A stretch of 29,055 nt of DNA, taken from Spirogloea muscicola. Its lineage: Eukaryota; Streptophyta; Zygnematophyceae; Spirogloeales; Spirogloeaceae. The notes under the pieces were generated by a model. The model ran no database searches and had not been told where the DNA came from. It was given only the letters and a program-made list of their open reading frames with translations. Shown piece after piece: positions 21,839 through 29,055 of this stretch. The stretch covers positions 551,660 to 580,714 of the forward strand of contig WELB01000063.1 in NCBI GenBank assembly GCA_009602725.1, in the 5' to 3' direction. Numbering within the stretch: the first letter of the stretch is position 1; every line of letters begins with the position of its first letter. Both the position numbers and the translations under genes were made by a program.

Positions 21839-21906
21839 TAGCAAACGTTGGTTGACCGACTCCTCAGACTCCAAGAGTTTCCTACTATTGGCGGAGGAGG
21901 CGGGCT

Positions 21907-22375
21907 ATGCTGTCAGTTACGCAGCCCGTGCCCAGGAGCGGCCATTCGCAGGTCATCCTTGCTGGCGACAATTTTGTCGCGCTTGTGATTGATATCCACG
22001 ATGCATATGGGACTTGCTGGCTCGACACACTCCAGCATCTTGCTCGGCGTCCCGTAACCCGCTTTCAAGGGCTGCGGACCGAGCAGCCCGGCTCCAATGC
22101 CATCGGGTCGCTCGCTCAGGTGCACAAAATCTGGCCTTTGCCGTGCGCTTGCGGGCAGGCTGCACCTTAGCTGCTGCCTCCTGCTTTTGAGAGGGCGACG
22201 ATTTCCGCCCTCTACCTACTCCAATCTGCATGTGTTGTTTAGGAGGTCACTGAACCTTCATCTGCATAAGTCACGGAGGGCAGGTCTCTGGGTTGCGCCT
22301 TCCAGCGTTACGGACCTTGTTGAAGCTTTTTGGGTAGGCCTCTCCCCGCCATTGCCTTGCTTCCATAGAGTTGTT
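21907..22375 (+). mobile_element. Degenerate, longer coding copy of the orphan element, with downstream core
   Basis: This copy extends the coding match upstream: LQHLARRPVTR and SNAIGSLAQVHK correspond to LLARLARRAVSR and FNAAGSWAQVYR of the 24.6 kb copy. The frame then shifts: LRAGCTLAAASCF corresponds to LRAGRALAAASGF, a stop follows, and after another shift YSNLHVLFRRSL corresponds to YSDLRLLTRGY. A diverged core follows at 22310-22375 (GGGTAGGCCTCTCCCCGCC). It is broken by at least two frameshifts. Confidence 0.5.
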
Positions 22376-22379
22376 TCTC

Positions 22380-23040
22380 CTCGGGAGCAGGGATATCGTC
22401 CGAAAGATCCAGGTGGTCTACAGGGACCACTTGTGCCAAAGAATTGAATGAAGACAACAATCACGGTGCCAGACACGCACACGGGCCGGCATAAATCGTG
22501 CCACGCGCCACCAGGCTGATATGATACAGGCCATGATGCTTACGCTTCAACATGACGAGGGTGACGGCCTCGAGCCCAAGAAAACATACAAAATTGGCCC
22601 ACACCACAGATCTGCACGTCACTTTGATAAGAGGGTTAAGCGCTACTGTAAGCGAGAAATGCTACATTTGCTATAATCACAACTACTTGCCACTTGGTGC
22701 CTGTTGCCTGGCCTGCACATGGCGTGCCAATCGTAGCAGCAAATCATAGCCGCTTGGTAGCGGAGGCCTTGAGGACTGAAGACCAGTGTATGAGTGGCAG
22801 TTGCAATAAGAGCCGGCCAAGAAGAATGGACGATCAAAAGATAAGCCACATCAAGATACTGGCAGCTTGATATACTAAGTATGACTGACCATGGGTCCTC
22901 TCAAGCCATTTGGCCCTACTTGCAAGCAATAGTAAGTTCTTATCTTCCTGATGCGGGAATGTCAATATCCCGTAGAGTATTTTTATATTCTCAGAGATGA
23001 AAAGGACATAACACCATCTTTGGTAAAGAGATAGTAAAAC
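22380..23040. other. Stretch with no recognisable gene or repeat core
   Basis: Short frames only, no motif recognised. AT-rich towards 22960-23035. Confidence 0.4.
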
Positions 23041-23044
23041 AACA

Positions 23045-23480
23045 GCTCTTCCAACTTAAGGCAGTGGCTGTGAAAGGCCAGCCCAAAAGAAATGGACAAG
23101 GATAGTTGGATTGTTGGCTTGCTTTGGCCTCCCTTTCATTCCGTATGCACTCCAATCTTTCTCTTCTGTGGGGTGGCCCTCACAGCCCTCGCCCCCCTTG
23201 AAAAATATAGAAAGCACTTTCAAAGGGGGCGAGGGCCGTGAAAGGCCAGCCTGAAATATTGGACAAGGAAGAGCTGCTTTGAAAGAGCTGCTTGACCTTG
23301 GTGCTGTCGGGACACTGTGCCGTCTTGCAAGCCGGGGCAAGAGAAGTGGCACTCCCAATGGGAGTGCCACTTCCCGAGAGGTCAAGCCACAAAATAACAC
23401 AACAGCCCCTTCCAATTCAAGGCAGTGGCTGAGAAAGGCCAGCTCAAAAGAATAAACAAGGTCCAAAGAGCCGGAAGCCG
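23045..23480 (-). repeat. Three reverse cores and two hairpins
   Basis: Reverse cores lie at about 23060-23103 (CAGTGGCTGTGAAAGGCCAG), 23225-23270 and 23420-23475. A forward core at 23172-23212 pairs with the 23225 copy: GGCCCTCACAGCCCTCGCCC against its near-complement GGGCGAGGGCCGTGAAAGGCC. A separate perfect hairpin lies at 23344-23372, with 13-nt arms AAGTGGCACTCCC and GGGAGTGCCACTT and loop AAT. Confidence 0.65.
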
Positions 23481-23537
23481 CCTAAAGCAAAGTCCTGTGG
23501 AAGTAGATGGCACCGTAGGAAACAGCTTTCCTATAAG

Positions 23538-23578
23538 AGACACAGAGAGGGGGGGAGAGAGAGGGGGGAGAGAGAGAN

Positions 23579-23612
<34 letters not shown>
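23538..23612. repeat. (GA)n microsatellite, imperfect
   Basis: GA dinucleotide tract interrupted by G runs, with one ambiguous base at 23578. It sits inside an element copy read on the minus strand. Confidence 0.9.
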
Positions 23613-23614
23613 CT

Positions 23615-23705
23615 TGAAAGGAAAAGCACACAGCTAGACACTACAGACCGCAGAAGAAAGCTCAGTACCCGCGAGTGAGCAGCAGCAAGTCAGAGTAATT
23701 CGCAG
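23615..23705 (-). mobile_element. Orphan-element C-terminus on the minus strand
   Basis: The minus strand reads PAANYSDLLLLTRGY and a stop (about 23664-23708), then a 3' region resembling that of the 14.6-15.0 kb insertion. The (GA)n tract follows, and then the reverse core at 23420-23475. This gives the order coding end, 3' region, core. Confidence 0.55.
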
Positions 23706-23776
23706 CTGGGAAAGAAGCACTCCGTCGAGACCCAGAGGCAGCGGCCACAGCGCGGCCAAGGGTAGGCTATGACTGC

Positions 23777-24034
23777 ATGCGGGCCATCGACGTCGGCGGG
23801 GACGGCAAGGTGAGCTGCCCAACTTCAATGCCACCGGGTCGCTTGCCCGGTGTTCCGCATACGGCTATTTATTTCCTTACAAATATACGATACCTTTTCT
23901 TACAAAGGTCCCAGGCTCACGCAGTGCACTTGCGGGCAGGCCACGCTCTGGCAGCACCTTCTGGGTTACGTCCGGGTGCCTCTTTTCCAGCTGCAAATTA
24001 TTCTGACTTGCGGCTGCTGACTCGGGGTTACTAA
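23777..24034 (+). mobile_element. Orphan-element coding copy (+), intact C-terminus
   Basis: The open frame reads FLQRSQAHAVHLRAGHALA, SGLRPGASFPAANYSDLRLL and TRGY with a TAA stop at 24032-24034. An upstream NFNATGSLAR in another frame matches FNAAGSWAQ of the 24.6 kb copy, so this copy is frameshifted before 23870. It lies head to head with the minus-strand copy at 23615-23705. Confidence 0.55.
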
Positions 24035-24114
24035 GCTTTCACATGCTGTATTCTGTTGCATAGGATGAAAGAAACCATGAAGTTACGGGCTTCTTCTCTA
24101 TGGGCGAGCACTTT

Positions 24115-24589
<475 letters not shown>

Positions 24590-24596
<7 letters not shown>

Positions 24597-24925
24597 TGCG
24601 AGCTCTAGATGGTGGCAGAAGGGCTTCGTATCTGCCATCTAGTATCCAGGCATCGTGTCGCGACCTTTATGTATTGCTCGACCTGTTGGCCAGGCTTGCA
24701 CGGCGCGCTGTGTCCCGCAGGCGCGGTGAGCCGGCTGACTTCAACGCCGCTGGCTCGTGGGCTCAGGTGTATCGTATGCGCTTGTCCGTCTCCCTCCAGC
24801 GGTCCATGGCCCACGCCTTGCATCTGCGTGCTGGCCGTGCTCTCGCTGCGGCCTCCGGCTTTCGTCAGGGGGATAGTTTCCCGGCAGCTAGTCTGTCGGA
24901 TGTGAGGCTCCTCACTCGTAACTAA
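24590..24925 (+). mobile_element. Best-preserved coding copy of the orphan element (+)
   Basis: One frame of 111 codons reads LLDLLARLARRAVSRRRGEP, DFNAAGSWAQVYRMRLSVSL, QRSMAHALHLRAGRALAAAS, then GDSFPAASLSDVRLLTRN and a stop. No ATG is evident at the natural start, so the frame is probably 5'-truncated. The segment is basic and predicted mostly helical by eye. It is not recognisable as a reverse transcriptase, integrase or transposase core. An HLRAG-type string recalls the HxLRxG box of tyrosine recombinases, but the spacing does not fit. Units of its 3' region follow directly. Confidence 0.55.
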
Positions 24926-24962
24926 CTGAGTGGTCCATCCTCCCCCCTTCTGCCATAGCCTC

Positions 24963-25190
24963 TTTAGGCCCCGCAGTCGCTGCTTAGCTCGTAGTTTGGC
25001 CCCTTCGAACCTTGTCAATTCTTTTCGGGCTGGCTTCTCACAGCCCTTGCCCCCATTGGGAGAGCCACTTCTTCTTCAGGCCCCGCAATCGCTGCTTAGC
25101 TCGTAATTTGGCCCCTTCGAACCTTGTCAATTCTTTTCGGGCTGGCTTCTCACAGCCCTTGCCCCCATTGGGATAGCCACTTCTTCTTCT
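24963..25190 (+). repeat. Two tandem 113-bp units, each with a repeat core
   Basis: The units start at about 24965 and 25078 with AGGCCCCGCAGTCGCTGC or AGGCCCCGCAATCGCTGC, continue TTTGGCCCCTTCGAACCTTG, TCAATTCTTTTCGGGCTGG, CTTCTCACAGCCCTTGCCC, and end CACTTCTTCTT. They are almost identical, so the duplication is recent. The same unit is found inverted at 14641-14790 and singly at 21735-21838. Confidence 0.85.
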
Positions 25191-25610
25191 TTATGTATTG
25201 ACCCGTGGTTACTGAGCGGGTCAATCTGCTGTAGGTGATGTATGTCCTCAGATGTGCTTGCCTTTGTACTTGGCCATATGGCCTTTGTTTGTTTCAAATA
25301 CACAACAATTTTCAAGTCAGTGACAGAAGGGCTTGCTATTTGCCATCTGTTTTTCAGCCATCGATATTAGCGACCTTCATGTGTTGACCCGTGGTTATTG
25401 AAAGGGTCAATTTGCAGTCCGCTATGTACGTCATCAGTTGTGCTTGCCGTTGTACTTGGCCACTTTGGCCTTCCAATATTCCAAAACACGCAAGTTCGCC
25501 CACACCCTTAAACTGACCCGTGCTTACTGAGCGGGTCAATTTGCAGTTAGTAATGTTCGTCATCAGATGTGCTTGCCTGTACTTGGCCACGGTGGCTTCC
25601 ATTTAAGTCT
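25185..25610 (+). repeat. Three direct copies of the element 3' end with hairpin at the stop codon
   Basis: Hairpins lie at 25199-25223, 25385-25409 and 25514-25538. The arms are TGACCCG and CGGGTCA (the second copy has one mismatch), around a loop that includes the TGA or TAC-TGA stop. Each follows a frame ending LYVLTRGY, ISDLHVLTRGY or TLKLTRAY. Each is followed by a diverged ATGTNCGTCATCAGATGTGCTTGCC and a TACTTGGCCA box. Two further copies are in units A and B. Confidence 0.75.
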
Positions 25611-25624
25611 ATAAACGCAAGTTC

Positions 25625-25735
25625 TACCCCCCCCTTGCACACACGGCGCGCGCACACACGCACATCACCCCTTCCCTCCCACAAACACAGACACCCACAC
25701 ATGCTCTTGCACACGCGCGCGCACACACAGTTGCC
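25625..25735. repeat. CA/CG-rich purine-pyrimidine alternating tract
   Basis: Segments such as CACACACGGCGCGCGCACACAC and CACACGCGCGCGCACACACA give a compound (CA)n/(CG)n microsatellite, interrupted by CCCTTCCCTCCCACAAACAC. It lies directly upstream of the DUF2358 gene. Confidence 0.8.
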
Positions 25736-25822
25736 GCAGCTCCCGTAAACCAGCTTTGGCTGGGCTTCTCTACTCTCAGCCTGTCCACCCTCAGCCACAG
25801 CAAGAGAGTGGCGGGTCTTCCA

Positions 25823-27157
25823 ATGGCGGCAGTAGTCCGAGGTCCACCCTCACCATCGCCAGCCGGGCCCAGCGGCTGCGGCCGGGCCCTAGGCTCAGCG
25901 AGCTACGGCACCGCGGCTCGGAGTCGCGATGTTGGAGCTGCAAGTTGCCAAAGGAGAGGACTGCGCTGGCCAGGCATCGGCAAGCCCCTGCTTCGACCAC
26001 CGCGATATTTCGGCTTGCCAAATCCGCAGGCATCAGACAGCTCGCGCCAGCAAGCCACAGTTGGCAGCCGTGCTGTGGCTGGCGATGCTGACGGGCCGGC
26101 GGCTATGGGGCGCATCATCGCGGCGCTTCGCCGAGACCTGCCGCAGCAGTACGATGCTGACATGGACTGGAGCGTGTATGACAACCACGTGGTATTTGTA
26201 GACCCCGTCACGCGCCTTCAGGTAAGGGCTAGCCGACCAGACCCCATCGACCAATTCTGTGGTGGTGACAGCTGAGCAGATGATGCAGACATCGCCATTT
26301 CCCTTCTGCAGCGGAAGGGTGTGAGTCCAACAGGAGGGCCAGCCGCGGGTCGTGTGAAGCACAGGCGGGCGCGAGCAGCTTGACAATGGCAGCAGTCGTG
26401 GCACTTGCTTTGCTGTGCAGGGCAAGCTCCAGTATCGCGGCATGCTCTGGACATTACGGCTGCTCACAGCGGTAGCGTTCCGAGGCTCGCATGCCACATT
26501 TGACCTGCAAGCTATTGAGGAGGTCAGCAGCCTCGCCCAGTCCTCATCCCCAGCGCGTATTGCCTGACTTAAGATGACAAACATTTCTGAACACACCTAA
26601 CTCAAATGCCAGCCTCGGAAGCCAGTATCCTGAGCCGCTCATGGTGCTCAGGGCGTAGGTGTCCTTGCAGGGGCCTGATAACACAGCACTGTATCAAAGT
26701 ACGATCGGTCTTACAGCGCTGCAAGCTTGACAGCGTTCTACTGCAGGTGGACCCCAGCGCTACGACTCAGTCGCAGTTCAAGCCCCGGGAGGTTGGCGCT
26801 GGCGCCGTCCCTAGCGCCGTGTGGGCCTTGCGAACAGTATGGGTGACCAGGGGGACGACGCGCTGGGGAAAGGACTTCTCAATAAGCGGGGGTGCGCTTA
26901 CATCCAAGACCAACTGCTAATACACTTTTAGCATGCAGACATATGGCTTCTCTGAGCTTATTGAGCCTTTCATGTCTGCAATCGTCTCTTGATGTCCTCT
27001 GATGACGTGCATCTGACACTGTTGCTCTTTGGAAGATGCAGATGATGTCTTCAGAGTAAGCAGCCATGGGTTCATCCTGACGCATGAGTCAGCATGGAAC
27101 GAGGACCCTCGGCATGTATGGGAGCAATTCCGCCCCAGCATGGCAGGAGGTTTGTGA
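25823..27157 (+). CDS. DUF2358-family protein, probably plastid-targeted, four exons
   Basis: Uncharacterised plant/algal family; reaction unknown. Exons: 25823-26221 (donor GTAAGG), 26421-26522, 26747-26891 and 27042-27157, with phases 0,0,1 that agree and give about 253 residues. The domain starts near residue 100: IIAALRRDLPQQY, then DWSVYDNHVVFVDPVTRLQ (the family's LR.DLP and YD..V.F.DP pattern), YRGMLWTLRLL (exon 2), VWALRTVWVTRG and WGKDFSISG (exon 3), and DVFRVSSHGFILTHESAWNE (exon 4), corresponding to the family's strand with a final H...W. The first 95 or so residues are rich in Ala, Ser, Arg, Gly and Pro with few acids, as in a chloroplast transit peptide. ATG 25823 is the first in-frame Met. 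The protein ends soon after the domain; a weak donor (GTTTGT at 27150) could extend it. Other frames in exon 1 are open because of GC content. Confidence 0.7.
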
Positions 27158-27695
27158 GCTACAAAAGAAGAGATTTGAGACACAACACTACATGAAGAGG
27201 CCTCGTCGATGAGAAGCCCTCCCTTCCAGAGAAGCACTGAATACAGGTAGGCTAATGAGCCATCACCTTGTTACATCAATCAGCAGTATTGGCTGTGCAT
27301 ATGGAGATGGCCACCTCACCATCTGCGGCCATGCTCCACAGAACCACTATGGCACATGTTGTGTGCGCGTAAGCTATTGTGGATAATGCAGGCTTCTTCA
27401 CAAGATCTCAGCTTCGTCTAGCTGATGAAGTTGCTTTCCTGTTCAGATCAGATGCTTTGTGGCACTCAGATCGGTACTTAAGTTGCATGATCCCGGGGTC
27501 ATAGGCTTGTGATAATAGCCCCGTGCACATGAAGACATGCTCAGCAGCCAGACCACGATTCAACAACACCCTCAAGTCCCACATTGGCACAGAGCTCTGA
27601 TACAGACCTTGTGAAGTCCTGTGGGCTGGCCTTTTCCGACTTGCCGCTGCTGGTTACTGAGCAGGCATCCTTTAGTGGTCTCAACGGGTTTGGAC
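27158..27695. other. 3' flank of the DUF2358 gene, no further gene seen
   Basis: Short frames only. It probably includes the 3' UTR. No repeat core occurs until about 27700. Confidence 0.4.
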
Positions 27696-27699
27696 TCCT

Positions 27700-28085
27700 T
27701 CTGGACCTCTACTATGCTTTTGTGGGCTGGCTTTCACAACCCTCGCCCCCTTCCAAAGAGCTGCGCTATACTTTGCAGCCATCGGCCCTTCGTGGAGGAA
27801 CTTGATTGTGGAACAGCTGCTTTTCTCTCTGAATGAGCCTCTTATCTTCACAGCCCCCGCGCCCTTTGGAAGAGCTCTCTTCCAATCTGGAAGAGCTTAC
27901 TTTTCCTCGTCTCCTCTGTATCTTCTGTCCTTGGACCTTGTCCATTCTTGTCGGGCTGGCCTTTCACAGTTACTCCCTTGATCTGAGGAACTGTTCTCTT
28001 TTGAACAAAGAAAAACAGCTTATCCACAGTGGCTGGGAAAGGCCAGCCCCAAAAAAACGTATGAACAAAGGTCGGAGGGGCCAAG
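27700..28085. repeat. Two forward cores and one reverse core
   Basis: Forward cores lie at 27715-27770 (GTGGGCTGGCTTTCACAACC) and 27930-27995 (GGACCTTGTCCATTCTTGTC, GGGCTGGCCTTTCACAGTTA). A reverse core lies at 28028-28080 (AGTGGCTGGGAAAGGCCAGC). The last two face each other and could pair imperfectly. Confidence 0.6.
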
Positions 28086-28133
28086 GGAAATGGGGAAAGC
28101 TAGCACATATGGAATGAAGCAGCTACGCAAGAC

Positions 28134-28262
28134 TCAGTAACCCCTGCTAAGCAGCCGCAGGTCGGAGAAACTGGGCTCCTGGTTGCGGGGTCTGAGGCCT
28201 AGGCCAGAGGCTGCAGCGAAGGCACGGCCGGCATGCAGATGTAGCGTGCTAGCCATGGAATG
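28134..28262 (-). mobile_element. Orphan-element coding end on the minus strand
   Basis: The minus strand reads TLHLHAGRAFAAASGLG and then SFSDLRLLSRGY with a stop at about 28134-28136. An adjacent, nearly identical end (PSFSDLRLLSRGY) lies at 28396-28437, also minus, and a plus-strand one (GSPDLRLLSRGY) at 28501-28536. The subtype has Ser for Thr in the LTRGY string. Confidence 0.55.
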
Positions 28263-28271
28263 TAGAGAGAA

Positions 28272-28662
28272 GGGCTCGCCCATTGAGGATAGGGGCTGGG
28301 AAAAGCCACCCACAAATGAATGAACAAAGTACGACAAGGGGCCAGGGGAAGCACTAAGAAAAGCAAGCACAAGAAGACAATCTAAGCAGCTACGAAGCAC
28401 TCAGTAACCCCTGCTAAGCAGCCTCAGGTCAGAGAAACTTGGCTCCTGGAAGCGGGTCCCCTGGCCAGAAGCAGCCAGAGGCAGCAGCGAGGAAGGGCTC
28501 GCCTGACCTGAGGCTGCTTAGCAGGGGTTACTGAGTAATACGTAGCTGCTTTGTTTCTTGTTGTGCTTGTTTTTCTTAGCGCATCCCCTGGCCCCCTTCT
28601 CGTGCTTTGTTCCTTCTCTTTTGGGCTGGCTTTTCCAGCCCCTATCCTCAATGGGCGAGCCC
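28272..28662. repeat. Large foldback: inverted repeat with arms of about 160 bp
   Basis: The left arm 28272-28432 and the right arm 28504-28662 are near-perfect reverse complements around a 71-nt loop. Each arm holds one SDLRLLSRGY end and one core of the TTTTCCCAGCCCC subtype. The right arm is itself followed by a shorter inverted copy (28667-28703). Confidence 0.75.
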
Positions 28663-28703
28663 TCCCCTCGCCCGTTGAGAATAGGGGCTGGAAAAGCCAG
28701 CCC
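28623..28703. repeat. 37-bp-arm hairpin
   Basis: The arms 28623-28659 (beginning GGGCTGGCTTTTCCAGCCCC) and 28667-28703 (ending AGGGGCTGGAAAAGCCAGCCC without its first base) differ at only two positions; the loop is 7 nt. Complementarity continues outside at about 28796-28850 (AACAAAGTACGAGAAGGGGG, CCAGGGGAAGCGCTAAG) after an interruption of about 92 bp. Confidence 0.85.
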
Positions 28704-28870
28704 TACAGAGAGAGAAGGCGCGCGGTGCGCATGAAATTGAAAGGGAGGCCAATTCTGCCTTACAAATGTCCTGTTAACTGGTTAATGAGCTGCCTAAAAG
28801 AGAATGAACAAAGTACGAGAAGGGGGCCAGGGGAAGCGCTAAGCGAAGGCTCTTCCGGCACGCAGGTGCA

Positions 28871-28874
<4 letters not shown>

Positions 28875-28922
<48 letters not shown>
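28875..28922. repeat. (GA)n microsatellite
   Basis: Nearly pure GA repeat of over 20 units preceded by GCGCGC. Open frames over it on both strands are artefacts of composition. Confidence 0.95.
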
Positions 28923-28925
<3 letters not shown>

Positions 28926-28954
28926 CTTTTGCCACACCATCGCCCGTCGCTTCC

Positions 28955-29055
28955 ATTGGGTTGCATATTATAGAATGCGGCTCTCACTTAGTTTGCAGCG
29001 CTCGCAAGCATTGGCTCTTCATCAACGTGCAGGGCGCGCTCTGAGTCAGGCCTCC
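28955..29055 (+). mobile_element. Orphan-element coding copy cut by the window edge
   Basis: The frame from 28963 reads VAYYRMRLSLSLQRSQALAL and HQRAGRALSQAS, closely matching the 24.6 kb copy. It continues beyond the window, where the LTRGY-type end would be expected about 30-40 codons on. Confidence 0.6.

Noticed and set aside
24780-24925. Tyrosine recombinase C-terminus suggested by HLRAG.A.AAASG and a terminal Tyr
   Set aside because: The His-Arg spacing (HxR rather than HxxR) and lack of an upstream catalytic Arg block make the likeness insufficient; kept only as something to test.
25185-25610. Regularly spaced repeats that might suggest a CRISPR array
   Set aside because: Only three diverged copies with uneven spacing of about 130-185 bp, in a eukaryotic genome, and they are recognisable element 3' ends.
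28773-28973. Ser-Leu and Arg-Glu repeat frames across 28875-28922
   Set aside because: Translation of the (GA)n microsatellite.

Overview
This is a nuclear fragment of a photosynthetic eukaryote. A complete NAC-domain transcription factor split by GT-AG introns, a plastid-type DUF2358 gene and a plant-style family-61 glycosyltransferase gene all read on the + strand. NAC factors are known from land plants and streptophyte algae, so I infer a streptophyte, most likely a charophyte-grade alga or early land plant. I cannot name the species.

Layout. 1-4178: a GT61/EOGT-like glycosyltransferase gene, entered part-way, with eight exons whose phases mostly lock together. About 4.2-5.4 kb: no gene seen. 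5.4-10 kb: dense interspersed repeats, including a ~495-bp tandem duplication (6275-7259). 10.4-13.1 kb: decayed fragments of further GT61 copies. 13.1-16.1 kb: more repeats and GC-rich islands. 16.2-19.65 kb: the NAC gene, about 770 residues with a long Gln-rich C-terminus. 19.8-21.7 kb: no gene seen. 21.7-25.7 kb: repeats, including an uninterrupted 294-nt T tract and a triple 3'-end array. 25.8-27.16 kb: a four-exon DUF2358 gene. 27.6-29.05 kb: repeats, foldback structures and a (GA)n tract.

The main unexplained signal is the repeat family. Copies on both strands share one architecture: a coding segment with an LQRS.AHALH..AGRA motif, then a conserved C-terminal peptide of the form SDLRLLTRGY-stop (well over ten copies), then a short 3' region, then a core containing GGGCTGGCCTCTCACAGCC. 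In several copies the stop codon lies inside a perfect or near-perfect hairpin. I could not assign the peptide to any family. It looks like the 3' end of an undescribed multi-copy transposable element whose copies are mostly 5'-truncated. The three host genes are not an operon and have no evident functional link. All exon models are manual and lack transcript support.
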